NCBI RefSeq assembly: GCF_027922185.1
Contig: NZ_BSFE01000012.1
Coordinates: forward strand, 43,768-107,767
Reading direction: 5' to 3'
Length of the DNA stretch: 64,000 nt
Origin: Maricaulis virginensis
GTDB lineage: Bacteria; Pseudomonadota; Alphaproteobacteria; Caulobacterales; Maricaulaceae
Shown here: piece by piece, positions 8,211 through 17,093 of the stretch
How positions within the stretch are numbered: the stretch's first letter is position 1
Layout: every line of letters starts with the position of its first letter
Position numbers and translations under genes: made by a program
Notes under the pieces: model-generated
The model's database searches: none
The model's input: the letters and a program-made list of their open reading frames with translations, nothing else
What the model was told of the DNA's origin: nothing

Positions 8211-8639
8211 TCAGTGCGCGAGCGCGCCTTCATCGGCTTCGCTTGCCAGCGTGCGGACCAGTTCCAGAACGCGCCGCCGGACCTTGGAGTCCTGGATGCG
8301 CGAAAAGGCTTCGGCCAGCGACACACCGTCGGCGCTCTGGATGAAGTCGTAGACGACGGGGGTCTGGTCGCCTTCCGCCATGCCTGTGGCGGCCGATTTC
8401 TCGCCCAGCCCTTCGAAGAAGAACTGCACAGGCACGTCCAGCACGCGCGACAGCCGGTAGAGCCGGCTGGCGCCGACGCGGTTGGCACCGCGCTCGTACT
8501 TCTGGACCTGCTGGAAGGTGACACCCAGTTCGTCACCGAGCTTTTCCTGACTCATCTTGACCAGTTGGCGGCGCAACCGGATCCGAGCGCCGACATGGAC
8601 GTCGATCGGGTTGGGCCCCCTGGGATTCGCCTTGGGCAT
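8211..8639 (-). CDS. XRE-family transcriptional regulator
   Basis: A 142-aa DNA-binding protein. An XRE helix-turn-helix occupies residues ~18-72 (IRLRRQLVKMSQEKLGDELG, then VTFQQVQKYERGANRVGAS). The C-terminal half is a helical extension. GAGG lies 7 nt before the ATG. This regulator type is conserved between lnt and trmB in alphaproteobacteria and is often near metK. A GTGAT-N5-ATCAC inverted repeat upstream may be its operator. Confidence 0.88.
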   Translation of the reverse strand: MPKANPRGPNPIDVHVGARIRLRRQLVKMSQEKLGDELGVTFQQVQKYERGANRVGASRLYRLSRVLDVPVQFFFEGLGEKSAATGMAEGDQTPVVYDFIQSADGVSLAEAFSRIQDSKVRRRVLELVRTLASEADEGALAH

Positions 8640-8702
8640 TCAATTACCTCATTACCGGTTTGCCACCCCGCGGTGCCGGAACGACGCTATCACAACCCTT
8701 GC

Positions 8703-8717
8703 GTGATTTCACATCAC
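8703..8717. promoter_or_regulatory. Inverted repeat upstream of the XRE regulator
   Basis: GTGAT (8703-8707) and ATCAC (8713-8717) form a 5-bp inverted repeat with a 5-nt spacer, 64 nt before the regulator start and just past the lnt stop. The odd spacing does not fit FNR or CRP sites. Autoregulation is a guess. Confidence 0.3.
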
Positions 8718-8724
8718 TTTCAGT

Positions 8725-10332
8725 TCATGTTCGCGTCGACAGCAGCCGGACCACCGCCCGGCGGCGCAGGATCAGGACACCGGCCAGAATTGTCAGGATA
8801 ACAATCCAGACCGGCACATCGCCCCACCACCCGTATAGAGGAACGCTCACAGGCCTCGGAAGGTTCACATCGCGAACACCTTCCTCACCCGGAGGAATTT
8901 CCACCCGGGTCCGGCCATGCGCATCGACCACGCCGGACACGCCGCGCGCGGCCGAGCGGATCATCGGCACACCGGTCTCGATCGCCCGGTAACGCGCCTG
9001 GTTGAAATGCTGCCGCGGCCCGGCCGTAACCCCGAACCAGGCATCGTTGGAAATGTTGAGCAGCCAGGCCGGCCGGTCGGCAACCGCGCGGACGAAGCCG
9101 GGGAAGATCGCCTCATAGCAGATCAGCGGCATCACGGGCGGCGCACCGGGCAAGTCCAGCGTCGTCGCACCCGGTCCCGGCGTGAACTGGTAGCGCGCGA
9201 ACGCGTCCAGCCCGACCGCGCGCAGGAGGCCGGTCAGCGGCACGATCTCGCTGAATGGCGTCAGGCGCACCTTGTCGTACAGGCTCTCCACGCGCGGCGA
9301 ACCATTGGGAAAGCGCAGGCCGACCAGGGCGTTGTAGTAGGCGTACTCGCCACTGCCATTGTCGGCGCGGCGGTTGATGCCGGCGACCAGGGTCTGGCCG
9401 GCGCGCAATTGCTGGCCGATCAGGGCCAACGTCGCATCGTCCTCCAGCATGAAAACCGGCAGCGCGCCTTCCGGCCAGATGACATGGGTGACGTCCGCCA
9501 GCCCCGGCTCGCCGGTCAGTTCGAGATAGCGGTCGCGGGTCATGGCGGCCCCGCCGGGTGCCCATTTCGCGCGCTGCGGAATATCGGCATGGACCAGGCG
9601 CAGCCTGATGTCCGGCTGATAGCCCGCATCGGCACCGGACAGGCGCAGCGCCCCGCCGCACAGCACGACCAGGCCGATCACGGCACCGGCAATCACCGGC
9701 GCCAGGCTGGACAGGCGCAAGGGACGCCCGATGGCGGCCGCCGGCGAGGCCAGGGCAAAAACCGTCAGGAAGGAGAGCCCGTAAATCCCGAACCAGGCCG
9801 CTGCCTGGCTCATCGCCCCGCCGGCCGGCCAGGCATAGCCGGGCAGATTCCAGGGCAGACCGCCAAAGAGATGTCCGCGCAGCCATTCGGTCACGGTGAG
9901 TACGGCGGCAAGGACCAGCACCCGCCAGGGCAGGCGCGGCGCGATCCAGGCCTGCAGCACGCCGGCGAGCCCCCAGAACACGGCCAGCATCGCGGCAAAG
10001 GCCGGCACGGCCACCGGCACCATGAAGCCATAGCCTTCGCCGCGGGTCAGGAAAGCAAAGGCGATCCAGTAGGTACCGGCGAGGAAATAGCCGAAGCCGA
10101 AGACGAAACCGCGCAGGAAGCCGGCCAGGGTGCGTTTCGGGTGACGCCGGGCGCCGTCCAGGCTCCACACCAGCACGCACAGGCCCACCGCCAGCGCCGG
10201 CCAGAGATGCAGCGGCGCCATCGCGGTCGCCGACAGGGCGCCGGCCGCAAAGACCACGGCGAGATGCCGCCAGCCCTGACGGGCGGCCAGCCAGGCCCGC
10301 GGACGCCAGAGAGCGAGCCGGCGCCAGTTCAT
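8725..10332 (-). CDS. lnt: Apolipoprotein N-acyltransferase
   Basis: Lnt (535 aa) is the inner-membrane enzyme that adds the third acyl chain to lipoproteins. Several hydrophobic segments fill the first ~200 residues. The nitrilase-like domain follows with the Glu-Lys-Cys triad visible in IWPEGALPVF, LYDKVRLTPFSE and MPLICYEAIFPGFV. A final transmembrane helix (WIVILTILAGVLILRRR) closes the protein. The start overlaps the upstream corC-like stop as ATGA, so the two are translationally coupled. Several lipoproteins in this window are likely substrates. Confidence 0.96.
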   Translation of the reverse strand: MNWRRLALWRPRAWLAARQGWRHLAVVFAAGALSATAMAPLHLWPALAVGLCVLVWSLDGARRHPKRTLAGFLRGFVFGFGYFLAGTYWIAFAFLTRGEGYGFMVPVAVPAFAAMLAVFWGLAGVLQAWIAPRLPWRVLVLAAVLTVTEWLRGHLFGGLPWNLPGYAWPAGGAMSQAAAWFGIYGLSFLTVFALASPAAAIGRPLRLSSLAPVIAGAVIGLVVLCGGALRLSGADAGYQPDIRLRLVHADIPQRAKWAPGGAAMTRDRYLELTGEPGLADVTHVIWPEGALPVFMLEDDATLALIGQQLRAGQTLVAGINRRADNGSGEYAYYNALVGLRFPNGSPRVESLYDKVRLTPFSEIVPLTGLLRAVGLDAFARYQFTPGPGATTLDLPGAPPVMPLICYEAIFPGFVRAVADRPAWLLNISNDAWFGVTAGPRQHFNQARYRAIETGVPMIRSAARGVSGVVDAHGRTRVEIPPGEEGVRDVNLPRPVSVPLYGWWGDVPVWIVILTILAGVLILRRRAVVRLLSTRT

Positions 10333-11231
10333 GATTCGGGTCCGGCTCCGTCTGCCGCCGGCACGGCCGCTGGCCTGGGCTTGCGATGCGCGGCGCGAAC
10401 ACGCATCCGCTTGATGCGGCGGCTGTCGGCCTCGATCACCTCGAACTCATAGCCGGTCGGGTGACGGATCACCTCGCCGCGCTCGGGCACACGGCCGATC
10501 AGGGTGAAAACCAGCCCGCCCAGGCTGTCGACATCCTCGTCCTCGTCCTCGGCGGCGATCTCCTCGCCGACGACGGCTTCGAAATCGTCGATCTCGGCCC
10601 GTGCATCGACATCCCAGACGCCGGGGCCGCGGGCGCGGATGGCCGGCGAATCCTCGTCGTCATGCTCGTCCTCGATATCGCCCACGATCGGCTCGATCAG
10701 GTCTTCCAGCGTCACCAGACCGTCCGTGCCGCCATACTCGTCGACCACCAGCGCCATGTGCATGCGGCGGCCCTGCATGCGGCGCAGCAGATCGCTGGCG
10801 CGCATGGAGGGCGGGGCAAACAGGAGCGGACGGCTGATGGCGGGCAGGATCTGTTTCTGCAGCCAGCCGGGCAGGCGCTCGCCGTCCTCGCTCGGCGCGA
10901 GATGGCCCACCACGTCCTTGATGTGTGCAACGCCGACCGGGTCGTCCAGCGTTTCCCGGTAGATCGGCATGCGCGAATGCGCCGCCTCGGCAAAGCGCTG
11001 TGCCAGCTCGTCGAGCGGTGTGGAGACCTCGACGCCGATAATGTCGGCGCGCGGAACCATCACGTCGGCAACGCGCAGAAGGTCCAGCGCATCCGCCTCG
11101 ATGGAGAGCGGCAGGGACGCCGGCGCCGCCGGTGTGGCCGCCGCCGCGACGGGAGTTCGACCGCTTTTACCCAGTATGCGCCGGAACCAGGAGCGGCCCT
11201 CCGGGCCCGGCGTGATAGGATTGTCAGCCAT
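10329..11231 (-). CDS. CorC/HlyC-type CBS-domain protein
   Basis: A 300-aa cytosolic protein with paired CBS domains (about residues 55-185: VADVMVPRADIIGVE and LVVDEYGGTDGLVTLEDLIEPIVG) and a C-terminal CorC/HlyC FAD-like domain ending in SRRIKRMRVR. It lacks the DUF21 membrane domain, so it is the short CorC form. CorC-type proteins are linked to magnesium/cobalt efflux, but the in vivo role of this conserved ybeY-corC-lnt member is not settled. Confidence 0.9.
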   Translation of the reverse strand: MADNPITPGPEGRSWFRRILGKSGRTPVAAAATPAAPASLPLSIEADALDLLRVADVMVPRADIIGVEVSTPLDELAQRFAEAAHSRMPIYRETLDDPVGVAHIKDVVGHLAPSEDGERLPGWLQKQILPAISRPLLFAPPSMRASDLLRRMQGRRMHMALVVDEYGGTDGLVTLEDLIEPIVGDIEDEHDDEDSPAIRARGPGVWDVDARAEIDDFEAVVGEEIAAEDEDEDVDSLGGLVFTLIGRVPERGEVIRHPTGYEFEVIEADSRRIKRMRVRAAHRKPRPAAVPAADGAGPES

Positions 11232-11257
11232 TGTGTCTTCGATCGGGAAATTGTCGC

Positions 11258-11710
11258 TCAGGCGGCATAGGGATCAGCCACCCCCAGTCTGGCCAGCGCA
11301 CGCCGCTCCAGACCTTCCATGATTTCAGCCTCGTCATCATCCTGGTGATCATACCCCTGCAAATGCAGGAATCCATGGATGATCAAGTGCCGCAGGTGAT
11401 CGGCGAGCGCGATTTCGCGCGCCTGCGCCTCGCGCGCCACAACACCGGCGGCCAGGGCGATGTCACCAAGGTGATTGTCGGCATGCCCGCCGGAGGGGAA
11501 GGAGAGCACATTCGTGGGCCCTTCCCGGCCGCGGAATTCGGCATTCAGGGCCGCCACGGCGTCGTCGCCGGTGAGCAGGATCGCGACGACGCCGGGACTA
11601 CGTTCGTCGAGCTCTTCGCAAACGGCTTCAACGGCTTGCTCGGCGAGACGGGTCTTGCCGTCCAGCCCGTTCCAGGCCTCGTCCTCAACGATCAGGTCGA
11701 CAGCGTTCAT
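11258..11710 (-). CDS. ybeY: Endoribonuclease YbeY
   Basis: YbeY (150 aa) is a zinc metalloendoribonuclease involved in 16S rRNA 3'-end processing and ribosome quality control. The three-histidine motif HGFLHLQGYDH is near residues 112-122, preceded by NVLSFPSG, also conserved. Its ATG overlaps the phoH stop by 4 nt, and it is followed after 26 nt by the corC-like gene. Size and order match the family. Confidence 0.96.
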   Translation of the reverse strand: MNAVDLIVEDEAWNGLDGKTRLAEQAVEAVCEELDERSPGVVAILLTGDDAVAALNAEFRGREGPTNVLSFPSGGHADNHLGDIALAAGVVAREAQAREIALADHLRHLIIHGFLHLQGYDHQDDDEAEIMEGLERRALARLGVADPYAA

Positions 11711-12744
11711 CGGTCCGGTTTCGCCGTGCCGCTCGCGCGGCGCGCATCGTCCTCATAGGCTTCCACGATCCGGGCCACCAGATCGTGCCGGACCACATCA
11801 ACACGCGAAAACCGGCAGATGGCAACACCCTTCGTCTCCGACAGGATGCCCAGCGCATGGCCGAGGCCGGACGGCTCGCGCGGATGCAGGTCGATCTGGC
11901 TGGGATCGCCGGTCACCGCCATGCGCGAGCCTTCGCCCAGGCGGGTCAGCACCATCTGCATCTGCGGCTTTGACGTGTTCTGCGCCTCGTCGACGATGAC
12001 AAAGGCGCGATTGAGCGTGCGGCCGCGCATGAAGGCGAGCGGGGCGACCTCGATCCGGCCGTCCTCGCGCATCTTTTCCAGCTGGTGACGCCCCAGCGTG
12101 TCGGCCAGCGCATCCCAGACCGGCAGGAGATAGGGATCGACTTTCTCGGTCAGATCGCCCGGCAGGAAGCCCAGCTTCTCGCCGGCCTCGACAGCCGGGC
12201 GGGTGATGATCAGCTTCTCGACCTTGCGCTGGACCAGCAGCGAGGCGCCATAGGCGACCGCCAGCAGCGTCTTGCCGGTACCGGCCGGGCCGACGCCGAA
12301 AATCAGGTCATAGGCCTTGTCATTCTTCAGCGCGCGCACGTATTCGCGCTGGCCTTCGGTGCGGGCGATCAGGCTGGAACCGCGCGGCACGCGGATCACG
12401 CCATCCTCGTTCTCGCCGGCCCGCTCGTCGGTGTCGCGCAGGCGCAGCGCCGCGCGCACGGCCGCCTCGTCGCAGGTCAGCCCGTGTTCCAGCGAAGCAT
12501 AGAGCCGCTTGAGCACGCGCTTGGCTTCATCGCGCGCCGCGCCGTCGCCAGCCGTGATGACAATCTGGCCACCGCCGGGCGCCGACAGGCGCACACCCAG
12601 TTCCTGCTCGATCAGGATCAGGAAACGGTCGCCGGCGCCGGCCATGCCGCGCAGGCGTTCCTTGTCGTCGAAGAAGACCGTTTCCGAGGCTTCGCGCCGC
12701 GGCTTGGTGGCCCGGTTGCGGGGCGGTGTTTTCGCTGAACTCAC
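11707..12744 (-). CDS. phoH: PhoH-like ATPase
   Basis: A 345-aa PhoH/YbeZ-type ATPase, thought to work with YbeY in RNA metabolism. Walker A GVGPAGTGKTLL is near residue 150 and Walker B AFVIVDEAQNT near 245, followed by VTGDPSQIDL. The start is GTG, overlapping the miaB TGA as GTGA, with GGAG about 8 nt upstream. An N-terminal KH-like segment precedes the ATPase core. Confidence 0.95.
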   Translation of the reverse strand: MSSAKTPPRNRATKPRREASETVFFDDKERLRGMAGAGDRFLILIEQELGVRLSAPGGGQIVITAGDGAARDEAKRVLKRLYASLEHGLTCDEAAVRAALRLRDTDERAGENEDGVIRVPRGSSLIARTEGQREYVRALKNDKAYDLIFGVGPAGTGKTLLAVAYGASLLVQRKVEKLIITRPAVEAGEKLGFLPGDLTEKVDPYLLPVWDALADTLGRHQLEKMREDGRIEVAPLAFMRGRTLNRAFVIVDEAQNTSKPQMQMVLTRLGEGSRMAVTGDPSQIDLHPREPSGLGHALGILSETKGVAICRFSRVDVVRHDLVARIVEAYEDDARRASGTAKPDR

Positions 12745-14111
12745 GCCGCGCTCCGCTCTCCGCCCGCCAGACGCCCGGCCAGCGCGTTACGGCTGGCGCG
12801 CTCGATAACGACCTGGCCGATATGGCCGATCATTTCGGCCGGCGCCTCGACATGGACGGCCTGCAGATAGGGGCTGCGGCCGTGCAATTGCCCGTCCTGG
12901 CGGCCTGGCTTTTCAAACAGGACCGGCAGGGTGCGCCCGATCCGGCTTTCGTTGAAGGCAATCTGCTGGGCGTTGAGCAGATCCTGCAGCACGGCCAGAC
13001 GTTCGCCTTTCACGGCTTCGTCGATCTGGCCCATCATCGCGGCCCCGGGCGTGCCCGGACGGCGCGAATACTTGAAGGAGAAGCAGGAGGCGTAATTCAC
13101 CTCGCGCACCAGATCGAGCGTGGCCTGGAAATCGGTATCGGTCTCGCCGGGAAAGCCGACAATCATGTCGCCGGAAATCGCGATATCCGGCCGGGCCGCC
13201 CGCAGGCGCTCGATGATGGCGATGTATTCCGCCGCCGTGTGCTGACGGTTCATGGCCTTGAGGATCTTGTCCGAGCCTGCCTGCACCGGCAGGTGGAAAT
13301 AGGGCATCAGCTTGGGTTCGTCGGCGAAGGCCGCGATCAGGTCGTCATCCATGTCGCGCGGATGCGAGGTGGTGAAGCGGATACGCTCGATACCGCCGAT
13401 CAGGGCGATATGGCGCACCAGCTGGCCCAGACCCCAGGCACCGTCGGCCTCGCGGCCGGACGGCGGCGCGCCGTGGAAGGCGTTGACATTCTGGCCCAGC
13501 AGCGTGACTTCGCGCACGCCCTTGGCGGCCAGGCCGCGCACTTCGGCAACGATCTGGTCGACCGGGCGCGACCATTCCGCACCGCGCGTATAGGGCACGA
13601 CACAGAAGGTGCAGAACTTGTCGCAGCCTTCCTGCACGGTGACGAAGGCGGAATAGCCCTCGACCTGGCGCTCGCCGGCGAGACGGTCGAACTTGTCCTC
13701 GACCTCGAACTCGGTATCCAGCGCCTCGCCCCGGGCACGATGCGCCTGGGCGATCAGCTCGGGAAGCTTGTGATAGGTTTGCGGTCCGACAACGAGATCG
13801 ACGACCGGTGCGCGCTTCATGATCTCCGCGCCCTCGGCCTGGGCAACGCAGCCCGCCACGGCGATCGTCATGCCGCCGGATGCCGCCTTCTCCTCCTTCA
13901 GCGGGCGCAGGCGGCCCAGCTCGGAATAGACTTTCTCGGCAGCCTTCTCGCGGATGTGACAGGTGTTCAGGATCACCAGATCGGCGCCATCGGGCTCCTC
14001 GGCCGGCTCATAGCCAAGCGGGGCCAGCACGTCTCTCATCCGTTCGGAATCGTAGACATTCATCTGGCAGCCGTAAGTCTTGATGAAGAGACGTTTGCGC
14101 GTCGAACTCAT
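12741..14111 (-). CDS. miaB: tRNA-2-methylthio-N6-dimethylallyladenosine synthase MiaB
   Basis: MiaB (456 aa) methylthiolates i6A37 in tRNA. The UPF0004 domain opens with TYGCQMNVYDSERM and has later cysteines in NTCHIR and VAGCVAQ. The radical-SAM motif CDKFCTFC is near residue 160, followed by the TRAM domain at the C terminus. It heads the miaB-phoH-ybeY-corC-lnt run. AAGG lies 7 nt before the ATG, just after a small hairpin that may end the upstream MFS transcript. Confidence 0.96.
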   Translation of the reverse strand: MSSTRKRLFIKTYGCQMNVYDSERMRDVLAPLGYEPAEEPDGADLVILNTCHIREKAAEKVYSELGRLRPLKEEKAASGGMTIAVAGCVAQAEGAEIMKRAPVVDLVVGPQTYHKLPELIAQAHRARGEALDTEFEVEDKFDRLAGERQVEGYSAFVTVQEGCDKFCTFCVVPYTRGAEWSRPVDQIVAEVRGLAAKGVREVTLLGQNVNAFHGAPPSGREADGAWGLGQLVRHIALIGGIERIRFTTSHPRDMDDDLIAAFADEPKLMPYFHLPVQAGSDKILKAMNRQHTAAEYIAIIERLRAARPDIAISGDMIVGFPGETDTDFQATLDLVREVNYASCFSFKYSRRPGTPGAAMMGQIDEAVKGERLAVLQDLLNAQQIAFNESRIGRTLPVLFEKPGRQDGQLHGRSPYLQAVHVEAPAEMIGHIGQVVIERASRNALAGRLAGGERSAA

Positions 14112-14119
14112 GAAACCTT

Positions 14120-14139
14120 CAAAACCGCCTCCGGCGGTT
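14120..14139 (-). terminator. Weak hairpin terminator between MFS gene and miaB
   Basis: AACCGCC and GGCGGTT (14123-14129 and 14133-14139) form a 7-bp stem with a 3-nt loop; on the minus strand the right arm runs into a four-T stretch. It lies about 80 nt after the MFS stop and just before the miaB ribosome-binding site. Confidence 0.4.
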
Positions 14140-14221
14140 CACCCAATCAGCGTCGTCCGGCCCGCGGCCGGGAAGCGGGGCGTTATGATGGAAATGGGGC
14201 CGATAGGCAAGGCCCGCAAGA

Positions 14222-15499
14222 CTATTCGGCCTCTACGGCGCCTTCAGGAACAGTCTCCCGGGACGGCAGTTCATGCGTGCCCGGATCATGCCGCTTGGCG
14301 CCGAGCGCCAGGAAGAGCGCGACAATCGTCAGCGCCGAGGCCAGAAGGAAGGGCGCGCCGGCGAAGACAAACGGCGCATCGGCGCCGGTAAAGCCCTCGA
14401 ACATGCGCGACATGATCAGCGGCCCGATAATCATCGACAGGCTCTGCATCGAGGTCATCGCCCCCTGCAGCTCGCCCTGGGCATTGGCCGGCACGATACG
14501 GGAGATCACGCCCTGCAGCGCCGGCTGGCCGATCCCGGCCAGCGCACCGAAGACGATGATCGGGTAGACCATCCAGCCACTGGTCGCCAGGCCATAGGCG
14601 GCATAGGAGCACACGGCCAGCGACAGCGAGACCGCGATGGCGCGCCACTCGCCCAGCTTCGGCACGAGAATGCGGGTCAGCCCGCCCTGCACCAGCGCCG
14701 TGGTCAGCCCGACCGCCATCAGCGACAGGCCGATATCGCCTGCCGTCCAGCCGAACTTGAAGTCGGTGTAGTAGGACCAGACAGCCGGATAGACCGCGTG
14801 GCCGAGCAGCATCAGGAAGACCGCACCCATCATCACCAGAACCGCCGGATAGGACCGCATCTGCATGAGCGAACCCAGCGGGTTGGCGCGGCGGATCGAG
14901 AAGGCGCGGCGATTTTCCGGCGCCAGTGTCTCGGGCAGCACGAAAAGACCGTAGATCAGGTTCAGCCCGGCCAGGATGCCGGCCGCAAAAAACGGCGCGC
15001 GCGGACCGAAATGCTCGCCCAGCAGTCCGCCGATCGCCGGGCCCAGGATGAAGCCGATGCCGAAAGCCGCACCCATCATGCCGAACCGTCCGGCGCGTTC
15101 ATGGGCCGGTGTGATGTCGGCGATGTAGGCGTTGGCGGTGGAATAGCTGGCGCCGAACACGCCGGCCAGGATACGGCCGATCAGCAGCAGCCAGAAATGC
15201 GGGGCAAAGCCCATCATCGTGTAGTCGAGCGTGAAGCCGGCCAGCGCCGCAAGCAGAACGCGCTTGCGACCGAACCGGTCGGACAGGCCGCCGACAATCG
15301 GGGCAAAGACAAATTGCATGCCGGCATAGCTGGCGGTCAGCCAGGCGCCCAGCACCACGGCATTGTTGGCTTCCAGCCCGGTCACATCCTCGATCAGGGC
15401 CGGCATGACAGGCATGATCAGCCCGATGCCGATCATGTCGATCAGCACGGTGATGAAAATGAAGATGAAAGCGTGCTTGCCGGGCTTGCGGGCGGACAT
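14222..15499 (-). CDS. MFS transporter, TCR/Tet-like
   Basis: A 425-aa polytopic protein with about 12 hydrophobic segments. It has the MFS loop 2-3 motif GGLSDRFGRKRVLL near residue 70 and an overall look of the TetA/TCR1 drug-efflux subfamily (IGLIMPVMPALIEDV in TM1). Substrate is unknown; tetracycline export should not be assumed. It lies between fur and miaB, genes I expect to be adjacent, and is 26 nt after fur, so it may be iron-regulated by read-through. Confidence 0.88.
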   Translation of the reverse strand: MSARKPGKHAFIFIFITVLIDMIGIGLIMPVMPALIEDVTGLEANNAVVLGAWLTASYAGMQFVFAPIVGGLSDRFGRKRVLLAALAGFTLDYTMMGFAPHFWLLLIGRILAGVFGASYSTANAYIADITPAHERAGRFGMMGAAFGIGFILGPAIGGLLGEHFGPRAPFFAAGILAGLNLIYGLFVLPETLAPENRRAFSIRRANPLGSLMQMRSYPAVLVMMGAVFLMLLGHAVYPAVWSYYTDFKFGWTAGDIGLSLMAVGLTTALVQGGLTRILVPKLGEWRAIAVSLSLAVCSYAAYGLATSGWMVYPIIVFGALAGIGQPALQGVISRIVPANAQGELQGAMTSMQSLSMIIGPLIMSRMFEGFTGADAPFVFAGAPFLLASALTIVALFLALGAKRHDPGTHELPSRETVPEGAVEAE

Positions 15500-15525
15500 G
15501 ACGTCTCCTGCGGGAGGCGGACGCC

Positions 15526-15948
15526 CTAGTCCTCGGCGCCCTTCAGGGGCACGCCGTAAAGCTCCAGACGGTGATCGACAAGCTTGTAGCCCAGCTTGCG
15601 CGCGATCGCTTCCTGCAGACGTTCGATCTCTTCATTGACGAATTCCACGACTTCGCCCGTCTTCAGGTCGATCAGGTGGTCGTGATGCTCGTCGCCGACT
15701 TCCTCATAGCGCGACCTTCCGTCGCGGAAGTCGTGCCGCTCGATAATGCCGGCTTCCTCGAACAGGCGGACCGTGCGGTAGACCGTGGCCAGCGAGATCC
15801 GCGGATCTTCCGCCGACGCCCGGCGATGCAGTTCTTCGGCATCCGGATGGTCGTCGGAAGACGACAGCACGCGGGCGATGACCCGGCGCTGATCGGTCAT
15901 GCGAAGTCCCTTCGCGATGCAGATCTGTTCGATACGGTCAGGCATCAT
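15526..15948 (-). CDS. fur: Fur-family transcriptional regulator
   Basis: A 140-aa Fur regulator. The winged helix contains RISLATVYRTVRLFEEAG near residues 50-65. Metal-binding residues are visible in EEVGDEHHDHLI. The C-terminal CxxC pairs of classic Fur are absent; the only cysteine is near residue 10. This is common in alphaproteobacterial Fur/Mur proteins, which may sense iron or manganese. Two ATGs in tandem open the gene. It is 33 nt after rimI. Confidence 0.92.
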   Translation of the reverse strand: MMPDRIEQICIAKGLRMTDQRRVIARVLSSSDDHPDAEELHRRASAEDPRISLATVYRTVRLFEEAGIIERHDFRDGRSRYEEVGDEHHDHLIDLKTGEVVEFVNEEIERLQEAIARKLGYKLVDHRLELYGVPLKGAED

Positions 15949-15981
15949 CGTCCTCGTCCTTGATACTGCACAGATAGGCGC

Positions 15982-16443
15982 TCACGCCGGGGTTTGTCCA
16001 TCTTCGCGCAGCCATTTCTCAAGGACAAGCGCATCGGTCCCGTCTGCATAATAGGCCTTGCGCAGCCCCACCTGCCGGTATCCCGCCCGGGCATAGAGCT
16101 TTTGTGCCGCCGTGTTGGCGACCGAAACCTCGAGGAAGACCCTGCCGCAGCCCGCCTGCATCAGCCCGTCCTGGGCGGCGGCGAGCAATTGTCCGCCGCG
16201 GCCGGAGACCCGGGCGTGCGGCGCAATGCCGATGGTGAGGATTTCCGCCTCGTCGAGCGCCTGGCGCACCACGACAAGGCCCCGCGCCTCGCCATCCCCG
16301 CGCAGGATCAGCGCCGTCACGCCGGCCGTCTGCAAAAGGGAGGCGAATTCGCGTTCCGACCAGGCGGCGGCAAAACAGACTGCGTGCAGCGCCGCCAGCT
16401 CGCCGGCGGCGTCCGTCCCGGCGCGCTCGATGGTCACGCTCAT
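15982..16443 (-). CDS. rimI: Ribosomal-protein-alanine N-acetyltransferase (RimI-like)
   Basis: A 153-aa GNAT acetyltransferase. The acetyl-CoA loop is degenerate but visible as VSGRGGQLL near residue 80, and FLEVSVANTAAQKLYARAGY near 103-122 is the typical RimI C-terminal core. RimI acetylates the N-terminal alanine of ribosomal protein S18. It overlaps tsaB by 4 nt and precedes fur, the expected alphaproteobacterial order. Confidence 0.9.
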   Translation of the reverse strand: MSVTIERAGTDAAGELAALHAVCFAAAWSEREFASLLQTAGVTALILRGDGEARGLVVVRQALDEAEILTIGIAPHARVSGRGGQLLAAAQDGLMQAGCGRVFLEVSVANTAAQKLYARAGYRQVGLRKAYYADGTDALVLEKWLREDGQTPA

Positions 16444-17084
16444 GCGGGCTCGATCCCGCCCGGCAGCTTGGCGTCCGGCGGGCGGGCATAGAAGGGCGAG
16501 GCCGGCGCCTGCGCCGGGTCTGCCTCGGCCGCCAGATCGAGCAGGGCGTGAAGGTCCAGCTCGCGGACATCGCGGACAGTCGCGCCTGCCGGATCGACAA
16601 GCGGTGCGCCCGATCCTGCGAGGACAAGACGGCTCAGACCCAATGCTTCGAGGTGCGCGGGAACCGCATCGACGGTGAGGCGCTGCGGCCCGGACGCTTC
16701 CGGTCCGGCCCAGACCTGCAGGATCACCTCGCCGCGCCTGGCGTCGTGCAGCACGGCCAGCGGGCGTACATCGTGCAACTGACGGGCGATCACGGCGAGA
16801 TTGCCGATGCCGATGGCCACCGCACCCGTCGCCAGGGCCAGGCCGCGGGCGAAGGCCGTGCCGACGCGGGTGCCGGCAAAGCTGCCCGGACCGATCGTGA
16901 CACCGATCCGCGTCAGCTCGCGGGGGGCGAGACCGGCATCGGCCAGGATCTGCTGCACCATCGGCGCCAGCCGTTCGGCATGGCCGCGGCCGATCCGTTC
17001 GCAAAGGACACGGTCCGGCCGGCCATCGGCGCGCAGCGCGACGGCACAGTCCGGACCGGTGGTATCGATGGCCAGCAGGGTCAT
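16440..17084 (-). CDS. tsaB: tRNA t6A37 biosynthesis protein TsaB
   Basis: TsaB (214 aa) is the inactive ASKHA paralogue that scaffolds TsaD and TsaE in N6-threonylcarbamoyl-adenosine formation on tRNA. The opening LLAIDTTGPDCAVAL and the GPGSFAGTRVG motif near residue 69 are diagnostic. The C-terminal part ends in ASPFYARPPDAKLPGG. It overlaps rimI by 4 nt. Confidence 0.95.
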   Translation of the reverse strand: MTLLAIDTTGPDCAVALRADGRPDRVLCERIGRGHAERLAPMVQQILADAGLAPRELTRIGVTIGPGSFAGTRVGTAFARGLALATGAVAIGIGNLAVIARQLHDVRPLAVLHDARRGEVILQVWAGPEASGPQRLTVDAVPAHLEALGLSRLVLAGSGAPLVDPAGATVRDVRELDLHALLDLAAEADPAQAPASPFYARPPDAKLPGGIEPA

Positions 17085-17093
17085 GCCAGCCCT

